DNA from: Nelumbo lutea
Lineage: Eukaryota; Streptophyta; Magnoliopsida; Proteales; Nelumbonaceae
Assembly: GCA_022828595.1 (NCBI GenBank)
Contig: JAKGHH010000002.1
Location: 106,265,254-106,329,253 of the forward strand
Length of the DNA: 64,000 nucleotides
Reading direction: 5' to 3'
This document shows, piece after piece, positions 11,521 to 22,601 of this stretch (its first letter is position 1; every line of letters begins with the position of its first letter). The translations under genes and the position numbers were made by a program. Below the pieces are notes generated by a model. It searched no databases. It was not told where the DNA came from and was given only the letters and a program-made list of their open reading frames with translations.

Positions 11521-11662
11521 TTGAATTTGGAAGGAGCATAAATACAAATATGTACAGTATAAATTTATACAAAATACAAGGTTTTACATTTTTCATATTT
11601 GTATTTGTATTCCTTCTAAATTCAGACTCGATTTGTATTTGTACTCCTTTCAAACTAAGCCT
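11521..11662. repeat. hairpin MITE, 'TTTGGAAGGAG' family
   Basis: The left arm reads TTTGGAAGGAGCATAAATAC and the right arm is its complement (GTACTCCTTTCAAACTAAGCC), so the whole element can fold into a long hairpin. Half-arms of further copies follow to about 11720. Family members recur at 17118, 25790, 48960 and 60770. Confidence 0.6.
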
Positions 11663-12254
11663 CAAATACAAGGTTTTGCACTCTATATTTGCATTTATAC
11701 TCTATCCAAACCAAGTCTTCCCAGCATTGGTGCATTGGTATTGAAACACATTAGTCCATTCCGACGATCAATTCTCTCCTTCAAAAGTATTCAAGTATTC
11801 AACTTATTACCGTTGCAAGGTGGATGAGAGAAAGAAATAAGAGAGAAGGAAAAGAGGAGAGAGGAAGAGAAATAGAAGATGGGGCAGCGATTGAACGTCT
11901 TCACTCGGTCCATCGGTGGTAGTGGAAGATTTAGTCAATTGTCAAAAAAAACTTGGAGGGTACCTTAAGGTAACTTGTAAACAATAGGAGTAGAGTTAAT
12001 TTCTTAAAACTTTAGGGTATTTTAAGAGATTTTCCCTTTCTATTTTTTAAGCAAGATGACTTTGATAATTCTAATGAAGACCACCACTAAATAGGTTTCA
12101 ACAAAATCTTTACAATTCATTAGGAGAGGTGGTTGGAGAAGTCTAGTAATGAGATGAGACACATTGTGCTTTCATTATTCATAACTCAAAAATTGGTTTC
12201 CTTTTTCAAAAGGTAGATAACTTCCTTTTATTAATGCCATCATGAAAAATCTAA

Positions 12255-12335
12255 GGGTCCATTTGATTGGTAGTCAGAATCATAATGGAAATGGGCTATT
12301 CTCATAGTCCCTTTAGTTCAGATAGGAATGGAATG
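12255..12335. repeat. Tourist-like MITE, truncated
   Basis: It begins TAA|GGGTCCATTTGATTGG and matches the first ~80 bp of the complete element at 53105-53381. It is then cut off by the LTR that starts at 12336. It marks the right limit of segmental copy A. Confidence 0.7.
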
Positions 12336-13220
12336 TGATGCTGTGCGATCCGGGCACTCTTAACTGGCTGGAACCTGGCTCTTAGCTGTGACTGACGGCA
12401 CCTGAGACGAATAGGAACGTGAAGAATTCTCAGGTAGCTCTTCCGGCGGGAACACTCTGATGCTTAAGTTAGAATTCTGAGAAGACTCAAGGAAAATGTA
12501 GAGAGAAAACTAAGAGTGCTGATTGCGCTAGCTTCAATACTTTTCTCCTCGAGGGTCCGAGGTCTTTTATATTGAAGATCTCTCAAATCAGGTGCAACCG
12601 ACTCTGCCACAGCTGTTACTGCCAGAGCCGAGGTGGCGGATGTGGCAGCCGTTGCAGGGTACGGACTTGTCAGGCATGCCACATTTGGTAGAAGTGGCAG
12701 GCACAACGCTGCCTGACAAGAGACGTGGGCATAGCCTCCGGATTCGACAGGTACTATTGTCAAGTAGATCTTCTCTGTAGGTTGCCGAGCTACTTTGCAC
12801 CGAGCTGCCTTGGTCCGAGCTACCCTACACCGGGGTGCCAGGGTGGCCGAGGTGCGAGTGCTCGAGTAGAGCCTTAGGCAAATATGGGTAGGAGCGTAAA
12901 TGGGACTACCCCGAATTGTCCCTACTTCGGGGTACTTCCCGTAGACCGGGGTGTTCCATTTTCAGGAAGGAAGAGTTTGGGGCCCACCGGGGGAAGTCCA
13001 GGTCTCGGGAGGAGCTCGGAAGTCCTCCTCCCTTAGGGAGAATTCTGAGTATGCTAGATCTTTCTTCTCGGTGAGCTGCTACGTCTGCCAAGCTGTATTG
13101 CTGGGCTTTGACGAGTTCAATACACCGAGTTATGTCCAAGCTGCCATGCTGGCCTGTCACTTATGCCAAGTTGTACCCACATGTCCCCATGCTGTGAGGT
13201 CGGGCCAAATCACCCCATCA
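12336..13220 (-). repeat. Tat-related LTR standing alone
   Basis: It starts TGATGCTGTGCGATCC and ends GCCAAATCACCCCATCA. It shares blocks with the Tat LTR family (for example GTGGCAGGCAC...GCTGCCTG and CGGCGGGAAC) but is clearly a diverged relative. No internal domain adjoins it. Flanking 5-mers differ (GAATG before, AACAC after) and the host MITE does not resume on the right. This is therefore not a clean solo LTR; a deletion probably removed one flank. Confidence 0.65.
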
Positions 13221-13563
13221 AACACCTAGCAGTCCTTACGAGTCAAGCATCTCAACGAACACTACTGAAGAGTGAAGAATAAACAGAATTCAAACTATCA
13301 AATCCTTATCGAACAACACTTATTAGAAAGAGAAAAAAAAAAAACAAAAACCCTCGTAGAACAGTAGGAGAGCGAAACCCCTCGTTTAGACTTCTATGTA
13401 GTTTGAAATTGTTAGAGTTGCGGGACAGGATGACAATTGTGTGGAGGTTAACGGTATAAGAGAAAAATATATTACAAAACTATGAAAACTAGTAGGTATT
13501 AAAGTTTTATTATTACTATATATTTAATTCTATGTTCATACACCGAAAGATAGATTGAGCTGA
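13221..13563. other. intergenic DNA
   Basis: AT-rich and unannotated, with an A-run near 13330-13345. Nothing is recognised before the pseudogene stop codon at 13564-13566. Confidence 0.4.
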
Positions 13564-14305
13564 TCACTTGCACGTGGGGAGCGGCGGACCACACAAACAA
13601 CGATTATGGGAAAATGATTCAGCAGGGAGCTGCTGCATCATTCCACCAAACGGAATCTTGCCACAACCGATTATAACTCAAATCTAGCCGGCTCAAGGCA
13701 TCCGATTTGGTGATCTGCTGGGGAATTCTCCCCCAAATCCTATTGTGTGCCATTTCCAAAACGTCCAACTTCTTTGGAAATCTCACCTTCGACAAATCAA
13801 AGCTGAGAAAGTTATTGGACAACATGATCGCACGAGCTGTTGAATTCTCCTTGAATAACACCGATGGGTCCCGAGTGAGTCTGTTATCCGATGCATCCAT
13901 TAGTCTGAATTGCAACTTTCCTAACGATTTGGGTATCTCACCGCGTAGAAGGTTGCCATTTAGGAGGAGATGGAAATATTCGATCTTGTCGGGATTAAAT
14001 CCCCCGAACGAATCGGGTATGTTTCCGGTGAGTTTGTTGGATGAGAGAATTAGTGTATTTACTTTCTCGAGATCTGCGAGGGAAGATAGAACCAGAAAGC
14101 TGATTGCCTCCCAATTTTAAAAAGCCAAGGTTTTTAAGCTGGCGGAGGCTATTTGGGATCGACCTAGAAAGCTGGTTATCGGACAAAATTAGGTACGTGA
14201 GGCTTCTAAGCTCGCCAAGAGAGGGTGGGATTGGTCCGGAAAGCTGGTTTCTGGACAACTCGAGATTGACAAGCTTTTTTAATTGGCCGAGGAATTGTGG
14301 GATGG

Positions 14306-14732
14306 TGATGGAGGCCCATCTCCTCATATAGGCGGCAATTCATGAGATAAGAGTCATATGCAGGATAAGGATAATCCCAAGATCCAAGATCTAAGATTCA
14401 AGATACTTCCAAGAAGAAAGGATAATCCATGCATGGATCGATCCAGGGAGATCGGACGGTGGAGATCGAGGCAACCTCCAAGAAAACTTCGATCCTAGCT
14501 AGAAGATTAGTTGTTTAGATCATCTACAATTTTTTTTCCTAGTTTCTCTACAATTTTCCAGATGTATTATAAATACAGTTCTTTCCAAGCTAATAGACAT
14601 TCAAGTTTTTCTCGCCAACTTTTCTCCCTCCTCTAGAGAATCGCATATAGTTCTCTTTGGATTCACTACGAAGCCTTGCGTTCACCCGGTGCTAGCATAG
14701 CCAGCCCGGTTTATTGCTTCTACGCTGCGTCA
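14306..14732 (+). repeat. 5' LTR of the pol-deleted gypsy element
   Basis: Begins TGATGGAGGCCC and ends CTACGCTGCGTCA. It carries a TATA-like TATTATAAATACAG near 14568-14581. It lacks a 12-bp repeat (CAAGGCCCATCT) present near the start of the 3' LTR. Confidence 0.88.
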
Positions 14733-14765
14733 GGTGGTATCAGAACAGGGAGTTCGCCTAGTCAG

Positions 14766-15677
14766 ATGGCCAACCCAGACGGTAGCAGTCGCAACCCACC
14801 CCGTGACGGAGATCAGGGGTTACAAGCTGTTTGGAGAGCAATCGAAGAGCAGTGCACAGCCACATGTAACATCGAACAACAGTTGGTAGAAATCGTTGGA
14901 CAACTACGGACCTTGTTACAGGAGGATGTTCCATGGAACTGGGAGAATCCGTATCCAATTGAAGGGGACGACCATGGTAGACCCCTCGTCAATCCTGCAC
15001 CCCGGCATCCTATTCTTGACGACGATAATGATGTTGAGCTAGAACTCGGTGTTGCTCCAGTCAATCCCGACGACGGCTAGAATGGTAGAAATTGGCGCAA
15101 CCCAGGTAATTTCAACCCTCGTCGGAATAATGATGAATTTAAACTCAAGGTAGACATTCCTACTTTTAGTGGGGATCTGGATATAGAGGGCCTTCTAGAT
15201 TGGATCACAGAGGTCGACCATTTCTTTGAATACATGGAGATCCTAGAAGAACGAATGGTGAAATTGGTAGCCTTTCGACTGAAGGGAGGCGCATCTGTCT
15301 GGTGGGAAAGGATGAGAGAGACTCGGATCAGAGAAGGAAGAGGTCCTATTCGAACCTGAAGGCGCATGAAACAACTTATAAGATGTAGATTTTTGCCCCC
15401 AGATTATGAATAATATATGTTTGAATCATATCAACAATGTGTGCAGGGTTCACGGAGTGTCAATGAATTTACATCTAAATTTCTAAGATTGGCTGAGCGA
15501 AATCAGCTATCTGAAAGTGATAACCAGCAGGCAGCCCATTATTTGAGCGGTTTGAGACCAGCTATCAGAGACAAAATTGGCGTCCAGATGGTTCTTAGTG
15601 TACAGGAAGCAAGGAACCTAGCCTTGAAGGCTGAATTAATGTTCCAAGAGAAGATCCGAGGTGATAATTACCGCTAG
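14766..15677 (+). pseudogene. gypsy gag
   Basis: The ATG at 14766 opens the gag leader (MANPDGSSRNPP...). A TAG at 15078-15080 interrupts it. The capsid then continues across frames (DIEGLLDWITEVDHFFEYME near 15178-15237) and in 15417-15677 (FESYQQCVQGSRSVNEFTSK, RLAERNQL, AAHYLSGLRPAIRDKI), the retrotransposon gag fold. A zinc knuckle start, CFKCNEVGHRSSD, follows at about 15858-15896. Confidence 0.82.
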
Positions 15678-15898
15678 TACAGTGGGAGCGACAACAGACT
15701 GACAACTGTCGATAAGAACATTCAGTCCCAGGAATATAGCCTTCTCACCTGGCAAGTACAGCTAACGCCAGTAAGGCCATAGCCGGAGGAAATACTCGAG
15801 GTAACCCTTCCAACCCTCCTAAACCCAGTAATCCCTATGCAAAATCTGCACCTTTTAAATGCTTTAAGTGCAATGAAGTTGGGCATAGGTCCAGTGAC

Positions 15899-16508
15899 CA
15901 TCCACAAACGGACGGACAGATAGAAGTGGTGAATCGGACCCTTGGAAATTGATTCGCAGTATTTATAGGGAGAGACCGAAGCAGTGGGATTTTGCCATAG
16001 CACAAGCCGAGTTCACCTACAATAATGCAGTCCACAGCTCTACAGGTAGATCCCTATTCTCCATTGTCTATATGAAGGTTCCTAATCATGCACTGGACTT
16101 AGTGAAGCTACCCAGAGTACCCAGTGCCTCGGCATAACAGCTGGCAGAGTAGATCCAGTCCGTCCAAGACACCGTAAGGCAGAAACTAGAGCAAACCAAA
16201 GCAAAATACAAGATGGCGGCAGACAAGCATCGCCGACATCAAGTATTTGACGTCGGTAATGAAGTTATGGTGTTCTTGAGGAGAGAACGGATTCCCGTGG
16301 GAAAGTATAACAAGCTACATCTGCGGAAGTATGGTCCATACAAGATCATGAAGAAAATCAACGACAATGCTTATGTCATGGACTTACCAGATCACATGGA
16401 TATCTCTAAGACATTTAACATTGCTGATCTTCACCGATACCTGCCCGAGACGACACTTGCATATCCTAGTCATGACTCGGGGTCGAATTCTTTTCAAGTG
16501 GGAGAGAA
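15899..16508 (+). pseudogene. gypsy integrase C-terminal half
   Basis: It starts inside the integrase core at HPQTDGQIEVVNRTLG, which contains the third catalytic acidic residue (E of the DDE triad), and continues AQAEFTYNNAVHSSTG and [23 protein letters not shown] up to IADLHRY, the C-terminal GPY/F-type module. The upstream zinc finger and the first two catalytic aspartates are missing. A one-base shift lies near 15950 and a TAA near 16136. Confidence 0.82.
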
Positions 16509-16957
16509 TGATGGAGGCCCATCTCAAGGCCCATCTCCTCATATAGGTGGAAATTCATGAGATAAGAGTCACATGCAGGATAAGGATAATCCCAAGATCC
16601 AAGATCCAAGATTCTAGATAATTCAAGATACTTCTAAGAAGAAAGGATAATCCATGCATGGATCGATCTAGGGAGATCGGACGGTGGAGATCGAGGCAAC
16701 CTCCAAGAAAACTTCGATCCTAGCTAGAAGATTAGTTGTTTAGATCATCTACAATTTTCTTTCCTAGTTTCTCTACAATTTTCTAGACGTATTATAAATA
16801 CAGTTCTTTCCAAGCTAATAGACATTCAAGTTTTTCTCGCCAACTTTTCTCCCTCCTCTAGAGAATCGCGTATAATTCTCTTCGGCTTCACTACGAAGCC
16901 TTGCGTTCGCCCGGTGCTTGCATAGCCAGCCCGGTTTATTGCTTCTACGTTGTGTCA
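16509..16957 (+). repeat. 3' LTR of the pol-deleted gypsy element
   Basis: Begins TGATGGAGGCCC and ends CTACGTTGTGTCA, directly followed by the GATGG target duplication. It matches the 5' LTR with scattered substitutions and small indels. Confidence 0.88.
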
Positions 16958-17117
16958 GATGGGGGCGGAGATACTAGTTCCAAATATCTTGAGAATTTCT
17001 AGGTTCTTCAATCGGGTGAAGGAGTCTGGGATGGTGCCAGTGATGTTGACGTTTGTAAACGCAAGCTTTGTAAGGTGGGGGAGGTCGCTGATGGTCGCCG
17101 GGATGTGGAAGGGGGCG

Positions 17118-17200
17118 TTTGGAAGTAGTACAAATACAAATATCAGTATAAATACATAGAAAATAATACAAAATTATTTGTATTTGTATCCTTCCAAATA
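17118..17200. repeat. hairpin MITE, 'TTTGGAAGGAG' family
   Basis: Left arm GTTTGGAAGTAGTACAAATA and right arm TTTGTATCCTTCCAAATAC are complementary. It marks where homology to the PGIP pseudogene stops. Confidence 0.55.
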
Positions 17201-18009
17201 CAATTTATCTGGTATTTGAATTAAAGATTCGAAGAGTCTTGTAACCTATAAAGAATTATATACTATGTAGTATGTAGAGATACAACCACAGAAAATTTCA
17301 GGTTGAATGGCGCCTCCTGGCCTTAGGGGCCTTCATATTTCAAGCCCATATCACCTTTGGGCCCAGTTTGGAATTTCTAGATACCCCGATCTGGGCCTAT
17401 TGGGCCGTGTGGCCCTTTTCCATTCCTGTTCTGGATGCAGCACTTCTAAATCACACAATGAAAAAGAAGTAATGGAGCCCTCTTAGGGAAGGGCAGTACC
17501 CCATTAGGTTTTCTGAGCGACTCATTTGAGTTCTAACACCTTTGTACACAGAAGATGTATTGTTGCTAGCAATATTTAGTCTTCCGAATGTGTTTGTCTG
17601 TTTTCGGTTAGTTGGTAATGTGGGGAACTATATAATAAGATGGGGCAAATGTTGACGTGGACATAAGATTGAAAAACTGGCTAGTCCAGATTGTCTCCTT
17701 TCTAATGAATGGCTGCGATTGGTCACATCATCAATCTACGTGGCAAAAAAGGGTAGGCCGTGTAGGAAATCTCCATATTTTGCATGGTTTTATTGAAGGA
17801 AACCACTCGCATGAAAATCAACCTGGAAATTGGGTTGGCAATTTCTTGGGTAGGACTGGGCTGCAAACGGTTTTTTAATGGTCCTAGTGGACCTCAATTT
17901 TGGATTCACTGGACCATGAGGAGTACCATGCCTACCGGTTACAGCACAGCAATTCGTTTAATTTATGATAATTAATACAATTTTTTATTTAATAAAAATA
18001 AATTCATGC

Positions 18010-18043
<34 letters not shown>

Positions 18044-18579
18044 AGAAATGAAGGATAAAATTTCATACTAGGTTACCTCTGCGGATTCACAGATACCATC
18101 AAATGCAACAGTATCAGACTGGGCCTATGCAACTGGGCTTAGGCTTGGCCAAGCATCAATGTAAAATTTATTCTCATGCCTCAACTCCAAGCTATCAAAG
18201 CTGAACTGAAAATGGTTCTCCCATTGGATCAGCCACAAGATCCGTTTGGAAATATTCATAATTGATCCATCTATTGAAAATGGTTCTCTCTTTGAATTGT
18301 TTTACTTTTTGTCGGTTCCAAAAACAAATCAAAAACGTTTTATTTGAATGTAGATTGTTTCTTAAAATAGAAATCCAAAAAACATGTTTTTGGTTAGGTG
18401 TAGCCTAGAAATTTCTAGGTTAGATGGGCCGGCCCACGCAGGTTTTGTTGGTAATCATCAGTTAAGAAACCCTCTTTGAGTTTTGTGGGTTATCATTTGA
18501 ATTTGTAATTCTTCCAAACTGAGCCAAAAGTCCAATTAACCCAATAGGTTCTTTCTTATCTCCAAATAAATTTGACAAT
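17201..18579. other. intergenic DNA with a GA microsatellite
   Basis: No gene is recognised. An (AG)n tract lies at 18011-18039. Short pyrimidine-rich and GGGCC-rich phrases near 17310-17420 show no coding pattern. Confidence 0.5.
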
Positions 18580-19683
18580 TTAACTGGAGAGGATTCCGAT
18601 CAATACGTTAGGTTTATTATAAAGAGAGAAGAAATAACCAACACCACACCACATGAGCCATGAGTTCTCCGGTGAAGACAGTACACCGGAAATTTTGAGT
18701 GCCACACTGAACTTCATGCACTTGATGGGGAGTGGCGGACCACAGAGACAGCGATTATGTAGAAACGAGAAAACTCCGAGCTTCTGAATGTTTCCACCTA
18801 CCGGAATGCTTCCTCGGACCTTATTATGCGTCAATACCAGAAATGTTAAATTCTGTGGAAACCTCACCTTGGACAGATCAAAATCGAAATCGTTATTCGA
18901 CAAATAGATATACTGTGCTGCTCCATTCTCCTTGAACAATAAGGAGGCGTCACCGACGAGTCTGTTATAAGATAGGTCGATCGTCATGTAATCCAATTGT
19001 CCAAGCGATCTGGGGATCTCACCAGACAGCAGGTTGTGTGATAGATCGAGTGAAACCCCCTGTTACGTCGGTGTTGAATCTCCCGAATGAGTCCGGTATG
19101 TGCCCCGTGAGCTTGTTCGACTTGAGCACAAGAGTTGCCAGTTTTCTGAGATTTGCTAGAGAAGATGGGATTGGACCCGAAAGCTTGCTTTGGGACAACT
19201 CGAGGTACTCAAGGTTTCTCAGTTCACTGAGGAATTCGGGGATGGGGCCGGAGAGACCGGAGTTCCATATTTGAAACAATTTAAGGTTCTGAAGTTTTGT
19301 AAAGGAAGCGGGGATGGAGCCGGTAAGTTTGGGGAAGTCCTCAAACGTTAGTCTTTCCAGGTATGGAAAGTCCCCGATGGCTGCCGGGATATGACGAACG
19401 CCGGTTTGTTGAATTGTGAGAGAATTAACTCGGTTGGTTTTGTCGTCGCATTGGACGAAAGCCCAATTGCAGCAGTTGATGTTGGGATCCCAAGACGTGA
19501 AGTTGTCAGGACTTTCTTGGGAAAAGGAATCCTTGATACGTAGAAGTGCAGCTCGGTCGGCGGGATGACAACGGACGGATGAGGCGGAGAGAACGGGAGA
19601 TAGGAGGAGAGGAGATGAAACAAAAAGAAGAAAGAGAAGAAAACGAAGAGTGAACCGCCACTACCAGTGCTGTAAATTTCCAT
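18580..19683 (-). pseudogene. PGIP pseudogene, frameshifted
   Basis: An ATG at 19683 begins a signal-peptide-like stretch (SLFVFFSFFFLFHLL). The frame then shifts before the mature region, where the expected CHPADRAALLRIKDSF cap is readable in another frame near 19500-19580. The LRRs at 19019-19279 (LEYLELSQSKLSGPIP) are in frame. A second shift lies near 19060, inside the TDVTGGF segment. The C-terminal part (18719-18996) has CLCGPPLPIKC, but the usual final Lys-stop is replaced and reading continues about 50 codons to 18580. About one LRR is also missing, since the sequence passes from NKVRGSIP directly to VGGNIQ. Confidence 0.9.
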
Positions 19684-22225
19684 TTTGTGGATGAAGAGCA
19701 GAAGAGGTCTTCAGACTGCTCTCTGAAATTTAACAGAGAATATGGAGGGGATCATCTTTAATACCACTAAATACAACAAAATGGAGCTTGAGTGATCAAC
19801 GAGACAGGTTCCTTCTTCCCTTGTCGTTTTGTGCTTGGTCTTCTTCTTCATTTGTATGATTGTGTATAAATCGAAGTCAAGCTTTATTTCCGCCTCGCCT
19901 TCAACGTTGTCGGCGTATTTACAAGCACAAATCTTTTTCTTTGTTCTTTTCGGAATTAACCACAAGCATTTCAAAGAGAGAATAAAATCCGCCCCTTGAC
20001 TTGAATGAACCCATATAAAATGCTAATTGATGTTATGAGCACAAGAGCTTCAAGCCCTCAGACTCCTCACTCTTGCCCTCTTGGATATTTATATAGACTC
20101 AACTAATACTTTGATAATTGGATTGTTACTAAGTAGTGCTGCTCATAAGAAGACCCAACCCTACCAAATCGATCAACTCGGACCGACCCAACCTGAGTTG
20201 GCCAAGTTTTCTTCAATACTGGTCGGTTTCGAGTTGTAAAAAATTATAAACCGATGGTTCAGATCGGTTTCAATTTTTATGTGTGAAAACCGAAACCGAC
20301 TTAGTAGTTAGTAGTTAGTTCCTAGTTAGTAGTTACAACCTACTTAGTTCCTATTTAACTAAGTTGTCTCTATCCCACTTACAACATAACTTAATTTCTA
20401 GTCTTTTAGTTAGGAATGACATTAATGGCAAGTATTATAAGACAACTAGACAAGGAATTATTTTTAGAAAAGTTTAAAGAAAAGAATCAAAGGATCCTAA
20501 TTTCTATGGTCTTTTACACCAAATAGGCAACCAATTACAATTATAAATAGGTGTCATTTTTTACTTAGATTAGAAGGTTTCTTAAAATATACAAATTTCA
20601 GTCTTCTTTCTCTAATACAGTTTGACTTTCTATTTTCTTGATAACTTCTATTCTAACTTGGTCTGCCCCCCCCTCCCCTTAGCACCTCAACTCAAGCACA
20701 ACCTCTAATACAATTTGACTCTCAAGCATGGTTGAATTTAGAGCCGAAATCGACCCAAACCGACCCAACCCGATTCAAACCGACCAGGTTGGTTTGGCTT
20801 AACACAGGGTCAGTTTCGGTTTCAATTTTAGGTAACCCGACCATGTCGGATCGGTTGGAAAAATCTCAGTAAACTGACCCAACCCAACTCGTGAACATCC
20901 CTATTACTAAGCATCTTGGGTTGACTGTAATAGCAAAAGAACTAAAATGCCCATTCAAAATTTGATGGATGCTGACTGAGATAAGAAAATATTATAAATA
21001 ATGAAAATAGGTATATTAATGCATGGGAACTCCTTTTTCATTTTTAGATTGTTTTTTGCAAAATCTAGTGTATTTTTCATTTTCTTTTTTTTTCTATATT
21101 TTCCACTTTTCTTCTTTATTTATTTGTATTTAATGTATTTTTATGCAATCTCTTAATTTTTCTCTATTTTCTATTTTTTTATTGTATTTCATGATTTTTT
21201 TTTGCAAAATGTTCTCATAAAATGATAAAAGGGTGGTTTAATGTTTTAGAAATTTAGAAAAATGCACATGACAGTCATCTCTGAAGTTAAAGTTAAGTGA
21301 CAAATTGCTAATGAAGGAACAAGGTGCTAGAATTGAAAGTTTCTTTCCTTTTTTTTTGTGGTAAAACTAGAATTTGAAAGTTTAGGGTGGATTTTTGGCA
21401 AATGAAAATGGGGGAGGGGGATCTGTAATTTTCCCTTACATTTTTTTCAAAGCAATTTCTTACTTAGAGAATAAATACTATTCAGGGATCTCATTAAACA
21501 AGTTAAGTTTTTAAGTTGAATGGTTCTTTAAGATGGTATCAAAGCCTTTTTTTATCAAGTGATCTAGTATTTGATCCTCATCTCTTCCATTATAATTAAT
21601 TAAATTTCAGCATAAGGCATCACCTAACAACTAATGATTTTAGGTTGAATGGTTTTTTAAAAGAATTCAATACAAATACCTGTCCCCATATTTTTGTATC
21701 TGTGTCAAACAACCCATAAATATATAAGCAATACACATTGTCCCTCCTCAGTTGGGTAACTTCTCTTCTTATTTTCTTGGTTATTTGATTTCATCCTGGG
21801 TGTTCATTTCTATTTAGAAGTTTTTTCAGTTTTTATCTCATTCATCTGTTACTAGTGAATGACCCCGTAGTAAGTACGAGGAATCAGTAATGTTAAATTT
21901 ATATTTAGGGAATCAATAATGTTAAATTTATATTTATTAATATTTTAAATAATTTTTAAACTTTCAATAAATATTTATTTCAAAAAATAGCTTTTCAAAA
22001 ATTATTAGAATATGGATAGTTTTTTTTTTTTGTTATGATAAGTAAAGAGTTAATGATTAACTAAGATTAATAGAATGTAGGCAAAAGTGGTTATGAATTG
22101 TGGGTTGTGGGATTTAATAGCAACTTCTCAGAAAATGCCACATGTCTAACTTTCCAAAAAAATGAGGGCCATGTGTTTGAATGGGGGGGGGGGGGCTGTA
22201 GCTTGGTAGTGGGTTGGGAGATTTA
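19684..22225. other. intergenic DNA with MITE remnants
   Basis: 20140-20905 contains paired 'CCAACCCGA/TCGGTTTGG' phrases and ends GTGAACATCCCTA, the right-end signature of the GGGGTGTTCA-type MITEs. A C-run lies at 20667-20677 and a G-run at 22183-22196. An 87-codon minus-strand frame at 19711-19974 is Lys-rich without a domain and is not called as a gene. Confidence 0.45.
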
Positions 22226-22230
22226 GTAGG

Positions 22231-22601
22231 AGTAGAAGTTCAGGACTATTATCAGTCTTGAACCCTAATGGATTTCAGGATCGAAAATAAGAAGAAAGGT
22301 AAGAGGAAAGAAGAGGAAGAGGGAGGAGAAGCAGTAGAACACAAGAGTTGAAAGGTGGAGTGGAAGCTTAATGTTCTGCCGCCGCCACTTTAATTAATAT
22401 TTATAGGTTATGCTCATTACATGGAAAGGACAGATCTGCCCTTAGTCTTTGCATAACAAATAGAGCAGAAAATAAAACTGAAATAAATAACAATTGAAAC
22501 AACTAAATGACCAATAGCTAATCCTAGGCAGACTAGAACATCTTCTACCCTACGAACACAATGAGACCGTAGCTGTGAGGCCCACGTCAGTGTTCTCTAC
22601 A
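22231..22601 (-). repeat. copia LTR (3' LTR in element orientation)
   Basis: Ends GTTCTCTACA on the plus strand. On the minus strand this reads TGTAGAGAAC and is preceded by the purine tract TTGAGGGGGAG (22602-22614). The left edge is set by the GTAGG repeat and by short inverted ends (GTAGAA/TTCTCTAC), and is less certain. Confidence 0.7.

Larger units (their letters stand above)
14306..16957 (+). mobile_element. pol-deleted Ty3/gypsy element with perfect TSD
   Basis: The 5' LTR is 14306-14732 and the 3' LTR is 16509-16957. The target duplication GATGG lies at 14301-14305 and 16958-16962. A PBS-like TGGTATCAGAACAGGGA (initiator-Met tRNA type) follows the 5' LTR, and the purine tract GTGGGAGAGAA precedes the 3' LTR. 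Inside are gag, a broken zinc knuckle and the C-terminal half of an integrase. Protease, reverse transcriptase and RNase H are missing, so it cannot copy itself. Confidence 0.9.
13564..17125 (-). pseudogene. PGIP pseudogene split by a retrotransposon
   Basis: The C-terminal part is 13564-14305 and the more N-terminal part is 16958-17125. Between them sits a gypsy element flanked by GATGG on both sides. Recognisable LRRs include LVNLELSRNQLSGPIP, LTYLILSDNQLS, SFDLSKVRFPKKLDVLEM and LSRLDLSYNRL. The frame shifts near 14080 and again near 13660, where two bases are missing from the codons of the expected NRLCGKIP motif. The N-terminal cap and signal peptide are absent; homology stops where a hairpin MITE begins at 17118. 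The locus was already a PGIP relative before the insertion, because LRR sequence is continuous across the two sides of the element. Confidence 0.88.

Noticed and set aside
19711..19974. 87-codon minus-strand frame upstream of a PGIP pseudogene
   Set aside because: Lys/Thr-rich with no domain; no support as a gene.
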